64,000 bases of DNA, from positions 1 through 64,000 of the forward strand of contig JAQFWX010000048.1 of the NCBI GenBank assembly GCA_027605045.1, written 5' to 3'. The notes under the pieces were generated by a model. It ran no database searches. It saw nothing but the letters and a program-made list of their open reading frames with translations, and had not been told where the DNA came from. This DNA comes from Phallus indusiatus. Taxonomy: Eukaryota; Basidiomycota; Agaricomycetes; Phallales; Phallaceae. Numbering within the stretch: position 1 is the stretch's first letter; each line of letters begins with the position of its first letter. A program made the position numbers and the translations under genes. Below are positions 50,735 through 61,762 of the stretch, in pieces.

Positions 50735-53579
50735 TCAAATTTGAACTATATTATCACCGATTAGACCTCCTTCATCTTGGCTTTCAAAGTCATCATCCTG
50801 ATCATCTGGGAAGCTAATGTCTTCCTGTTCACTTCCACTCTCTTCCTCTGGCAAATGTTCCTCAGAACGCTCATTGATACCTATAGACACGGCATCATTA
50901 TCAAATCCATCCGGCGCCTCACCATCTTCATCATCCGAGTCTTCGATGACGAACTTTGATTTTTGAGTCTGCAAACAATTGCTGAATGGTCGCTCGAGTT
51001 TGTTCGCCCCTCGGTCGTGGATTTCTCGCCGAAGCTCAAGGCATTGTTGAGGCTTCAGTTTTGCGACATCTTTAATATTATCCAAAAGAGTTGCGTAGTG
51101 TTCTGCATATTTGGTTGCCCCGAAGTCGACGCTAGTTTTGTGGCCGTCATTCAGTGCATACTCGTGGAGGGCATTCATGATCTGGAGCGAATAATTAGCA
51201 GATTTTATTAAATCGATTGAGCCTTACCGTTACTGCGGTAAATGCAATCATGCAAAGTGGAATGGGATTGAGCTTGTCCGGGAGCAAACGTGCCACACCA
51301 TTCTTGGCTTCATAAGCCGCCCCAACAATGATGGTGGCTATAGCAGGATGTCCGAAAGGCCGTCATCACCATTCCTACCAACTGAGTTAGTATTGATCAA
51401 GACAGGTCAGCAATAACTTACTCTCGTTCCTTCTTCACCACCCTCGATGCTACCATATACCCACCACGTGTCCTCCAATAGCCAAGAAGCATGCGCCTTG
51501 ATAGCATCAGGGTCATTGCCTAAATCATATGCAGGACCACTTACAATAGCCTGTGCCAAGCTTTTCCACTTATTGCGGGTGCGTGCGATATGGGCGCGGA
51601 TCTGTATTATCTATTAGAATCATCTTGCAATGTGTATGTTACTCACAATCCGAGAGATCCAAATAGTCATTTCAACGTCCTGTAGATCTGGAAAGTCAAG
51701 GTTGGCATAGTGGAGCGCGGAATTCACAAATTTGTTGCTGATTATGGCAGTTGGAAAAGGATTCTCAGTGACAAGGAAAAGATGCAGATAATGCTTGGCT
51801 TGAGTGAGTATCTTCTGATATTCAGGAGTATATGACGATAATGCGCAGGGTTTGTCGATGATCACAAGGCCCGGATGGGCTTGGGGGGCTGTGGGGATAT
51901 CCTGATCCAAGGTGGGAGGGACGGGGGATAGTCCAGGAATTGGCGGCGGGGTTTCAGTTCTGGTAGAGATCGATGGTATGGAAATAGGGGCTCGGCGGCT
52001 TCGGGTAATGGCTGACATAGATCCCTCCCGACTTGAGTCTGTGGTCAGGGTTAAGTGGTTGGTGTGGATGCGGGTTCGGGTGTTCATAATGCTGGGGGTA
52101 GATGAATGTGAAGTTCAGGTACTGAGAATACTGGGGGTAGTTGAACGTGAAGTGGTGGGTTGACTTGAGGAGGAAGAATCATATCCGCCTCCTGTTTGAC
52201 TGAGAAAAAAACATCAGAAGCGAAAATTAGCCATGATCAAGCTTATGCAGAAATTTTGGCCCTCAACTCCTCAGCTGTTGGTAGCTTCCTGCTTGTACGA
52301 CTACGTTTGGCCTGGTGGATGGCTAGAACATCTTGTGCTTCAGGTTGTTCGGCAGTGTGCTGCAAATATGAGATGCTACATAATACGAATAATCATACAA
52401 TTTCTTACCTTTAGTTGCTGTAGTTGCTTGTCTTTTTCTGCGAGCTGGGCCTTGTAAAACTCGATTAGGGCAACCTGTTGAGCAGCATTGTCGATTCCAA
52501 CCTCTGGTGCTGGTGTTCGCTGGAGTTCAGGTGGGATTACAAGTGACTCGCCGGCATCAATTTGAGTGGATGGGGAATCTCCATCAGCTTCCCCATCCTC
52601 ATCGGCATCATGCTCCATGGAGTCCTGATAATGCGTTAGTGAACATCACATCATGCATGTCATGCCTGCGTAACACCTCACTTAAGCGGAGCTCCGCTCA
52701 TTCCTTTTCCATACCTTGCTTATATTCTTTTGTTTCCCCGTTCCGATCCATTTCCTTTTCCGTCCTTGTTATCTTGTTGTAACCCGTTTCAGGTCTCTAT
52801 TTAGTTTCATAGCTATTTAAAGATCGACCTTCCTGTAACTACTTCTCCAGTTCTGATATAGATCTTATTCCGCCCATTCTCCCACACGTTTCATATCTCG
52901 ATCCAATCTCATCTAAGATCCCTTGTCGTCGTTGATGATGTCTTCGAGCGTCGTCGGCGACGCTCTGTCTATCTTCTTCAACAACTACCTCTGACCAACC
53001 TCTCCGATCCTCAATCCCACGTCGCAGCCGCGCTGCGCACCCCCAGACCTCATCCCCATCTCTCCGACCCTAGACTCAGCCTCGAGACGTCGCAGCTTCG
53101 CAGCTCAGTCTCACTCCTAGTAACTCCGACGTCACTTGAACATCGGAGACCCAGCCCGACCCGAAATTGTTGGTGACGCACTGTGAGGGCGCAACTCAAG
53201 AGTAAGTTGAAGCCGACCAACATCCGACCCACGTCCGATCCTGTCCCGAGCCTCGCTTAGTCATCCCGACCCCAGCGCGTAACAATGCAGGTCAGCATGC
53301 AATCATATGCTTACACTAGTAGGGGCTGCAGTGGCATCACCGCGCCCTTTGACTGCACCTCGCTCACTTCCCCCATTTTGTCCGCTTTTTTGGCCAGATC
53401 CTGTGTTCTGTCCATCGCCTGCATTTGCCCGAGTTATTACAACTTGTTCTGCTGTGGCAGTGGCAGCGGCAGTTCGCGGTCTTCCCCTGCCTTTTTTCGC
53501 GCTGGTGCTGTGTGAACTTTTAGGTGCTGGCGCCGCCGAAGTTGATGTTGCTGTGGCAGATTGAGTTACTCGAGTTGTT
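50735..53579 (-). pseudogene. DUF6532-like, transposon-associated gene, 5' end cut by an LTR
   Basis: Minus-strand exons: an N-terminal part near 53330-53579 with an AT-hook-like AKKGRGRPRT; an exon at about 52400-52618 with HDADEDGEADGDSP and a coiled coil (FYKAQLAEKDKQLQQL); the DUF6532-like part at 51200-51900 (SSYTPEYQKILTQAKHYLHL, FVNSALHYANLDF, DTWWVYGSIEGGEEG, PIPLCMIAFTAVT); and the last exon at 50735-51178 with TKYAEHYATLLDNIKDVAKL and an acidic tail. DUF6532 proteins are Agaricomycete-specific, often linked with mobile elements, and of unknown function. An intron carries LTR D. Upstream of about 53579 the gene is replaced by LTR C', so the start is lost. Confidence 0.55.
52658..53284 (+). 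mobile_element. Family D solo LTR in an intron of the DUF6532-like gene
   Basis: The LTR is 627 bp, from TGTCATGCCTGCG to GCGCGTAACA, with an exact 5-bp repeat ATGCA at 52653-52657 and 53285-53289. It sits between a minus-strand GTAAGC donor and a TTCACTAACGCATTATCAG acceptor zone that keeps its branch site. Its end matches, inverted, the sequence at 63971-64000. Confidence 0.88.
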
Positions 53580-53585
53580 CGAGTT

Positions 53586-54209
53586 TGTCAAGGTCTGAGT
53601 CTTCGGATGAGTTCAAGAGGTTCGAGATCGATGAGGAACTTGGCTTCAACGTATGTGTTGCGCCCGCTCCGGAAGGTCTGAGTTGTTCCTCGATTTAATT
53701 CGGTAACGACAAGTACTCACGACAATGATGTCCGACCATGATGACAATAACTTCCTCAGTGCAGATGACGAAGTTCGAGATTGAAGAAGAAGTTCAAGAC
53801 GACTTCGAAGAAGTCGTCGAGCAAGAATCAGATAAAGAGAATATATTGAAACGAACCAAAGTTCGATTTCAAGATGACTCTAACTATGTATTTTACATGG
53901 GTTTATATACATATTCTAGAGTCAGGGTCGAAGACAAAGAAATACAAGTTAGGAAAGTATTTCTTGCTTACATAATCGAACTCATGGAAAACATGAGTTT
54001 TCGCTAACTAAGAGATTAAACAAAGGGAAACAATACGACATCATGAGAACCTCTTATATAAGTCGTTCTAGAATAGATCGTTAGTCTAGACACTAGTCTA
54101 GACTCGATCAGTTCGAGTGTAGTTCAAATTCAGTTCGTCAAAGAGGTTCGGTTGTAAATAGTTCGTCGGAAACGTATCGGAATCGAAGTCATGATTTCGG
54201 ATCATGACA
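53586..54209 (-). mobile_element. Family C-like LTR (C'), no matching target repeat
   Basis: The element is 624 bp, begins TGTCAAGG and ends GGATCATGACA. Stretches (for example the one with GGAACTTGGCTTCAAC) match the reverse complement of LTR C at 56524-57169. The flanks are GAGTT and CTCAG, not a duplication. It separates the DUF6532-like gene from the Plavaka-type gene. Confidence 0.7.
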
Positions 54210-55370
54210 CTCAGCTTCTTCTTTACTGCGATCCAGTGGAATGCTTGGAATGGCTAGAGGCCAATCCGGAGTTCACTGGTGAGAAGGACTATGTGCCATA
54301 TTTCGAATATCTTGATGAGGAACAGACGGAATGCTGCTATAACGAACTCGCTTCTGCTGACGCATGGCATGAAATCCAAGCTGAATTCCCAGACGACGTC
54401 ACAATCCTACCTTACATATTAGCGTCTGACAGCACCCATCTCACAAATTACTCAGGCGACAAAAAAATCAAGCTGTTACTCATTGCCAATGGCCATGTTC
54501 GCACTCACGTTCATACTGCTCCTAGCAGACGAGCCTTCATGTGCACCGCCCTTCTTTCTGAAGCAAAATTCGTACACCTCGACATCAAATCCAGTGGTGA
54601 ATACCAGCGGTTACCGGGGTATTTGCGCAGCCGGCTATTTCACGAATGTCTCAAGATCACGCTCGCATCCCTCAAACTCTACTCACATATACCTAAACAA
54701 ATGGTCAATAGCAAAGGTTACATATGCAAGGAGATACTTCATCTGGTTATCTTCGCTTGCGATCTACCTGAGCAGGGCCTAATTGCCTGCTTGACTACTA
54801 ACCAATGCGTTCCCTGTGAATCAGGCAAGGCTGATCTCGGTGCCACGCATGCATGCATCCCACGCACAGGTGCCTCAATCCTTGCGCGTCTTCGATCAAT
54901 ACGGGCGTCATTGCCAGTTACGCCCTCAATGACAGCAAAGGAAGTGACATGGATGTTTGCAGAGGCCTGTCGGAAGGTGGGATTGAATGGTGTTGAGTCA
55001 CCATTTTGGGAAGATATGGCCGGGTTGGATATTTGCAAGGTCATTGGGCCTGATGTCCTGCATGGGCTCCATAAGGCGTTCAAGGACCATCATGCTGCCT
55101 GGTTGGTGAACCTCATCGGAAAGAACGACATGGATAGCATCTTCATGCAACAGCCAAAGCAGATTGGCTTCCGTCATTTCAGTGTCGGCCTTTTGCAGCT
55201 TTCTCAATTCACTGGGCGAGAACACAGGGATATGCAGCGCTATATCCTTGCTGCTGTAGCCAACCACCACAATTTACCCGGGGACGCAATCAAAGCCACT
55301 CGAGCTGAACTAGATTTTATTTACATGGCTCAATATATCTCCCATACCGACCGCACCCTGCAACAGTTGG

Positions 55371-55712
55371 TGTCAGGGTACGCTACCGCCATCTCTCATT
55401 TTCCTAATTATTATCATCGGCATCACTTCATTTCTATTTCATTTATCATTTCCGTGTTTCACTCTTACTTTCCGTTTCCTTGTTCTGTCTCTATTTCACT
55501 TTCTCTACTCGCGCGTGTTGCACGCTTGTACCCGGCGTGATGCCCGTGACATCACATCGCTTAGGTTCGGCTTGGGCACCTGGCACTTAGCTGTGTCAGG
55601 GCCACACGCCGCGTTGTCGTTTATGTATATAGTAGCTGTACCTAGAGTGAGGGTCCCTAAGCTTGTTCTCTTAGGATCCCCTCCCTCTAGCCTGAGCTGA
55701 GTAGCCCTAACA
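55371..55712 (+). mobile_element. Family A solo LTR (A4), short form
   Basis: The LTR is 342 bp, with an exact 5-bp repeat GTTGG (55366-55370 and 55713-55717). It lacks one of the two CTTAGGATCCCC-type direct repeats seen near the end of longer copies, and several CpG sites are TpG or CpA. It is inserted in the Plavaka coding sequence. Confidence 0.9.
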
Positions 55713-55721
55713 GTTGGAAGA

Positions 55722-57239
55722 TGTCAAGTACCAATATCTGGGAACGATAACAGATACTATAATATATTTTAGTCGTTGAATATAATACCAATAACCATCA
55801 CCATTGATCGACGTCAGTCAGGACTTGGCCTCAATCTATAAGAGATTGTGCCACGACAGTCTTCTTCAAGATTTGTCCTGACGTTCGTCACGAGCGTCGA
55901 GTTCGTCAAGGACGTTCCTGATGTGTGCGTTCCGAGCTTCGAGAGCCGCGAGCTGTATCTCGTACTGAATGATATCAAGCTCGACAATAATAAAGAAAGC
56001 TTCAATATGTAGCTCTCGGCAATGATGGATGACTTCCATCGCTGCAAGTCTCGAGGGAAGATCTCGACATTCAATGATGAATAGAATAAGAGAAGGAGAG
56101 TTGTTATAGAGATATCGAACTACGTTCGATATTAAGTCTGAAGAACTATCTATGAGTATGCTAGGGTTTATATACATGTCAGATAATTAATTCTAGCTCA
56201 GTTCGAAATAGATTCCGAACTTGAGAAATACAAACAAGTCGTGAGATTCATAAGTTACATCAATATATGCAGGGTATGATGTCTCATGTGATGAACATGA
56301 GGTGTGCAGGGATGAGAGCTGTGCATACATGGACCTACGTTCGTCATCTATGATCTCATAACCGGAACATGCATGGAATATTCTAGAAAGGCCTTTCCGC
56401 GGGTGTTCCAGGAGTTAAGAGAGACGGGTGCGTCTCTATTCAAGTTGCAAGGTTGATGGGGATGACTGAATGCGAAGGTCATATCGTGAGTGACATAAGC
56501 GTGATAAGATAACGGAGATAAACTGTCACGAGCCGATTTTCTCGTGACATTGATTTAATGATTTAATTCGATTTCACATTCTTTTTCGAACTCGAATGAA
56601 TGAACCTTATAGAGATCGCACTCTATGCGATCTCTCAATTTACCGATTACCGATTTATTGACTTTAATGATCGGTGAGGTTCTTTGATATAAATAGAATA
56701 CCTTCTATTTCTTTCTTTATGATTCTAACGAACCTCACGACTTCCTCAAGTACTATTATGTACTTATCCGAATTAGTACTTTCTTTGTACTTGACCCTGC
56801 ATTACTTTGTAGTATTTAAACTCGCTGTAAATACCATACAAAGTCGTCTTGAAATCGAGCTCTGATTCGATTCAAATATATTTCACTGTATTTCAAACCT
56901 CCTTGAATTACAACTCGTCTCTTTATCTCGAAACCCCGATTTTCTCGATTCTCTCGATCTCTCGCCTTTGGCGACTCCGTCGCCAAAGTCTTCGTTATCT
57001 CCAGTTGTTCTTCGTTGTGAGTACTGATTCGTCATGATCCAAATTGAGGAATACTCTCAGGCCTTTGGAGCGGGCTCAACACATAAGTTGAAGCCAAGTT
57101 CCTCATCCCTCGATCTCTCGATTCTCGATCCCTCGATCTCGCGATCTCGAACAGTCTCGGATCTTGACATAAACGGTAAATGATCGGATATGGATTATGT
57201 AATGTTGCCGGAAGTGATGTCATGAATTGGATCATGACA
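55722..57239 (-). mobile_element. Family B solo LTR (B1), split by LTR C
   Basis: It runs from TGTCAAGTACC to GGATCATGACA with an exact repeat GAAGA (55717-55721 and 57240-57244). Without LTR C and its target repeat it is 867 bp, matching the copy at 62357-63222 (866 bp). On the minus strand there is a TATATAAACCC box and a downstream frame ending ARDERQDKS, conserved between the two copies. The strand is set by that box. Confidence 0.9.
56524..57169 (+). mobile_element. Family C solo LTR nested in B1
   Basis: The LTR is 646 bp, from TGTCACGAGCC to GGATCTTGACA, with an exact 5-bp repeat TAAAC (56519-56523 and 57170-57174). The site is empty in LTR B2. The first 26 bp form a hairpin (TGTCACGAG ... 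CTCGTGACA). Confidence 0.9.
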
Positions 57240-58033
57240 GAAGAGTACAACAAGGATTTTCATCGATATAAAGATATTTTTATTCGCACCAATGCATGTC
57301 ACGGGAAGAGCGGGACCATCCATCACTTCAACATTCCCAAACTTCATACTCGACATCACTACGTCGAATTCATCCGTTGTGTCGGTTCCACTGCCAATTT
57401 CTCTACTGAAACCCCTGAACGATATCATCAAGACGTTGCAAAGCTTCCATATTCCTTGGTTAGCGCACATGGATATGAGGAGCAAATGGCCCGTTACCTA
57501 GATCGTCAAGATAAGCTACTCTTCTATAACCAGTACCTATCGTGGTGCTTTCAGCGCAGGATTACAACACACACCCTCAATCCAGAGGACGAACATGAAG
57601 AGACGGTTGGAGATATATCCCGGAACCTGCACGATGAAGTGGAGATTTCAGACATCGTTTACGAGCCAATCCTCTCAACCAAGGCTCACATTTCCAAGCA
57701 AAACATCACTACCGCCTTAGAATTGTTTTCTATCACTCCGGCTGCGTTTGGCGAGGCTGTCAAGAGGTATGAAGCTTGGCGCGAATGTGCCGCACATGGA
57801 TGCAGAAGGTATTGGACCTATGTGGTCAATGATATCCCAGCGGCATACGACAACATTGACATTTGGACTCTCTTCCGCATTCAACTTCCCTTACTTGACC
57901 AGCTTCATGACCGTCTTGAGAGACGTACAATACGGGCTCAACTGTTAGGGCTACTCAGCTCAGGCTAGAGGGAGGGGATCCTAAGAGAAATATATTGGGG
58001 AGAACTAACTACTCACCTAGAGGGAGGGGATCC

Positions 58034-58429
58034 TGTTAGGGCTACTCAGCTCAAGCTAGAGGGAGGGGATCCTAAGAGAATATATTGGAAGGGAAACTAA
58101 CTACTCACCTAGAGGGAGGGGATCCTAAGAGAACAAGCTTAGGGACCCTCACTCTAGGTACAGCGACTATATACATAAAACGACGACGCGGCGTGCGGCC
58201 CTGACACAGCTAAGTGCCAGACGCCCAAGCCGAACCTAAGCGACGTGATGTCACGGGCATCACGCCGGGTACGAGCGCGCGACGCGCGCGAGTAGAGAAA
58301 GTGAAATAGAGACAGAACAAGGAAACGGAGAGTGAAAGTAAAATACGGAAATGATAAATAAAATAGAAAAGAAATGATGCCGATGATAATAAATAAGAAA
58401 ATGAGAGACGGCGGTAGCGTACCCTGACA
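58034..58429 (-). mobile_element. Family A solo LTR nested in A5, same orientation
   Basis: The LTR is 396 bp with an exact 5-bp repeat GATCC (58029-58033 and 58430-58434). Confidence 0.9.
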
Positions 58430-58532
58430 GATCCTAAGAGAACAAGCTTAGGGACCCTCACTCTAGGGACTGCGACTATATACATGAAAAACGATAGCGC
58501 GGCGTGTGGCCCTGACACAGCTAAGTGCCAGA

Positions 58533-59330
58533 CACTGGAGACATAGGAAGGTTTGTTCAACCTGCAAACTATCAAGCAGACTTTGAATAGAGACCATGTT
58601 TGCTTAGAGTTTCCTACTGTTTCAAACTTTGGACAAACTCTCAATTCGATCAGAGTTTACTTGGGTAAGCAGATTTCATACAAATTTTCTGATAAACCTT
58701 GATTAAATGTTATGTGGATGTTATGCAGATGCTGAACAAGCAATCTGCTCAAGATTTTCACACAATCTACATCAAAATCCATTTATAGGATGCTTAGCCA
58801 AGCAAACTTCTATCAAATCCAAATGTCAGGGTACGCTACTGCCGCCTCTCATTTTCCTATTTATTATCGTCGGCATCATTCCATCTTTATTCCATCTATC
58901 ATTTCTGTATTTTACCTTCACCTTCCGTTCCTTGTTTCTGTCTATATTTCATGTTCTCTACTCGCGCGCGTCGCGCGCTCGTACCCGGCGTGATGCCCGT
59001 GACATCACGTCGCTTAGGTTCGGTTCGGGCGCCTAGCACTTAGCTGTGTCAGGGCCGCATGCCGCGTCGTCATTTTATGTATATAGTAGCTGTACCTAGA
59101 GTGAGGGTCCCTAAGCTTGTTCTCTTAGGATCCCCTCCCTCTAGGTGAGTAGTGTAGTTATCTTCCAATACATTACTTAGGATCCCCTCCCTCTAGTCTG
59201 AGCTGAGTAGCCCTAACACCAAAGTCTTCACAAAGTTTGATTTATCCAGAAAACCCTAAGTAAACTGGGTCTCTGCTTGGAGTTTGCTCAATGGTTTGTA
59301 TGTCAAGCAAACTTTCCTATGTCTCCAGTG
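58533..59330. mobile_element. CACTA-type non-autonomous DNA element
   Basis: The terminal inverted repeats begin CACTGGAGACATAGGAA and are nearly identical over about 22-26 bp. An exact 3-bp repeat AGA (58530-58532 and 59331-59333) is the CACTA superfamily size. Without the LTR inside it, it is about 398 bp and has no transposase. The ends contain GTTTGCT-like subterminal motifs. A Plavaka-type transposase could have mobilised it (inference). Confidence 0.85.
58824..59218 (+). mobile_element. Family A solo LTR (A6) nested in the CACTA-type MITE
   Basis: The LTR is 395 bp with an exact 5-bp repeat CCAAA (58819-58823 and 59219-59223). Confidence 0.9.
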
Positions 59331-59529
59331 AGACGCCCGAGCCGAACATAAGCGACGTGACGCGGGTATGAGCGCGCGACGTGCGCAAGTAGAGAAAGTG
59401 GAATAGAGACAGGGGGAGCAAATGGAGGGTGGAAATAATATATGAGAAATATAAATAAAATAGAGGGGAATATATACCGATGATAATAAATAAGGAAAAA
59501 TGAGGGGACGCGGTAGCGTACCCTGACAC

Positions 59530-61130
59530 TTCCTGATCTAGATGATGATGTTGAAACGGCGGTGAAGAAGACTGAAATGGACATAATAATCGTGTGACGA
59601 TAGAGAGTAGAATGGTTCCAGAGTGGGCATGCCACAATGACGTGGACACAAATTGGGCTGACTAGCGCCTAAAAAGATAGAAGAGGGAGAAAGAGAATTT
59701 AGCGAACCGAGAATGGTGTTGTGAATAGACATACAAACATGACACCTGAACCCAGTCACTGGCTCGCAACACATGTATAAATCCGAATTGATCATTGACA
59801 TAGCCAACACATCTGAATTCTAAAATACACACTTGAAGTGTAAAAATTACATTGTCTTCTTGAGCCATAATAGGTCTAACATGACTTTTCCTCTCGAAAA
59901 TCCAAACAGCAGTAACACACCTATCGTGGTCCACGGCGTAAATTGACGCATCGCATGCCGCATGCCACGAGTGACAACATGCCTCCGAGTCCTTGATTAC
60001 ATTCGAATGCATCTAATAAAAATTAAGTCTTTTTTAAGTGTTTGAAGCGTGCTGCTACAATTCCATACTTTGAAAATCCGCTCCAAGTTATAAGCGGAAC
60101 ACCCCGATTAAGCATGTAAATCACGAGCTTGAGTGTTTTTGTGTCCTTTAGTCGTTGGTCGGTGGCTTCCTCAAGTGGACTAGGAAGCAGTGCCATACAG
60201 TAGATATACTCATAATGTGCTGAATGTATAATACTCTGCGGGAGAACTTGGGGAACACGTGGAGCATGCGCAAGCGAGTACGATTGAATAGCTGGTGTTG
60301 AGAATGCTAGTTGAGTTTGCGGAATAACAGAATGAGCAGGAGAGAGAACAGGACGGCATAGACGAGGGGTGTTGTTGAAAAAGCAGTCGAGTGCTAGACC
60401 AGTGTCCCCACGTCCGTCTATGTGGTCAGATGAAGCCCAATTGTTGTGGTTGTCTAGAGGTAATGGTGGTGACAGCGGTGGTTGTGGTGGTTCGGTGTTT
60501 GCGTCCGACATTATCTGCGACACTGCGAAAATTTTGAGATATCATACTTGTGTTTTGACATCCAAAAGATTATGTTGAGGGTAGGTGAATATGCGAGTGA
60601 GAATGTGTCACCTGCAGAAGCGTCGAGATGCGGGGTAAGAATGTAATAGCAAGCGAATGTAATAGCAAGCGAATGTAATAGCAAGCGAATGTAATAGCAA
60701 GCGAATGTAATAGCAAGCGAATGTAATAGCAAGCGAATGTAATAGCAAGCGAGGTCTCACATGGACCATATTCTGACCGTACTGCCGCCTGCGGGATTAT
60801 CAGAACCAATTCGACAAGAGTGTGATGATAATTTACTCAACGAGCTAAATAGCCATTCACATTCTCTATCAACTTCCACAAGCGAGAACACTGTCTGTGT
60901 GCCCATGGAGCATCGATTTTACTTGAACTGTACAACGATTCCAGACCTAAAGAAAAACCCCTGGCCAGTCTAGTTATTTAAGCTCGCTGTCATTGTTAGG
61001 CATGTACAACAATGTCACCAGTGAGTTTGACAGCCTGCAACAATATGCTTCGCATGAATTGCATCTACTACCAACTCCAGCACCGAATTTGTCTGATGAT
61101 GGTGAAGGGTATAGGTCCAGTGACAAGGCA
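59530..61130 (-). pseudogene. DUG2-like WD40 fragment, copy B, third block
   Basis: This is the copy B equivalent of the WD40 part at about 36575-38100. The minus-strand frame at 60023-60523 includes VPQVLPQSIIHSAHYEYIYC and a NHNNWASSDHIDG linker but loses the repeat frame after LSLKD-type residues, and LTPHLDASAGDTFSLAYSP lies near 60580-60640. The peptidase half is separated or deleted. Confidence 0.55.
60645..60756. repeat. 16-bp minisatellite, seven units
   Basis: The unit AATAGCAAGCGAATGT is repeated seven times almost without change. The matching place in copy A (about 37670) has a single unit, so it expanded after the duplication. Confidence 0.92.
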
Positions 61131-61200
61131 GCTGAGGGTCGAGCGGTGCTTAGAAAGATAGGTGGACTAAAGCAGGTTGCGCTTGTCAGTGAGACAGAAC

Positions 61201-61762
61201 TAAGGCTCTCAACGGGTTAGAGGTCGCACAGGTTTAACCCGCAGGTACCTGTATCCGTACCCGCAGGTCACGGGTACCCGTCACACAGGTACCCGGCGCC
61301 TAATTGACCCGGGTCGGGTACAGGTAGCCATTTTCGAAACCACGGGTACCCGTGCTAACCCGCCCTATAAGACATAGTGACAGGTGGGTGATTTTCGAGT
61401 GGTGTTTGTCGTGATTTTTTTTTTATTTTGGCTCTAGAGAGCTCAAATCTTACTTAAAATGGAAATAAAAAAATATGTCAACAATATTTTTTAATTCTCT
61501 ACAAGATAAGTTGGGCGCTTAAATAAGCGCCCATCTCGCTTAATAACTTAATCTAGTAACATCTAGTCACACGTGACATTACCTGCAGGTAACACACAGG
61601 TACCTGCAGATTACCTGTTGTCACAGGTTGACCTGCCTACCCGCAGGTTGTCACGTGACCCGCGGGTCAAAACCCGGGTCAGGTCGAGGATACCCAAATT
61701 TTTGACACTGACCCGCGGGTACGGGTACCCGTACCCGTGGATCCAACCCGTTGAGAGCCTTA
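61201..61762. mobile_element. hAT-type MITE, 562 bp
   Basis: The 18-bp terminal inverted repeats TAAGGCTCTCAACGGGTT are perfect, and the exact 8-bp repeat GACAGAAC lies at 61193-61200 and 61763-61770. No coding sequence is present. The ends are packed with CGGGTACCCGT/GGTACCTG-type motifs. The TAAGG start and 8-bp target repeat put it in hAT, but the repeats differ from those of the 6.45-kb element. Confidence 0.92.

Larger units (their letters stand above)
54210..57942 (+). pseudogene. Plavaka-type (CACTA superfamily) transposase, broken
   Basis: The two coding pieces are 54210-55370 and 57240-57942. Piece 1 carries VTILPYILASDSTHLTNYSG, LFHECLKITLASLKLYS and the IGPDVLHGLHKAFKDHHAAW region; piece 2 carries HHFNIPKLHTRHHYVEFIRC and FSTETPERYHQDVAKL. 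These are family landmarks of basidiomycete Plavaka transposases. Removing LTR A4 and LTR B1 with one copy of each target repeat rejoins the frame exactly at QQLEEYNKDF. The N-terminus is cut by LTR C' and the C-terminus by LTR A5, so about 625 residues remain of a longer protein. Confidence 0.8.
57943..59528 (-). mobile_element. Family A LTR (A5), inverted, split by two insertions
   Basis: The pieces are 57943-58033, 58435-58532 and 59334-59528 (about 384 bp). It carries an inner LTR and a CACTA-type MITE. Its flanks, TCAAC and CTTCC, do not match, and it joins the Plavaka gene to duplicated copy B sequence. Confidence 0.85.

Noticed and set aside
60637..60760. CRISPR-like array at the 16-bp repeat
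   Set aside because: Units are head-to-tail without spacers in a eukaryotic genome; it is a minisatellite.
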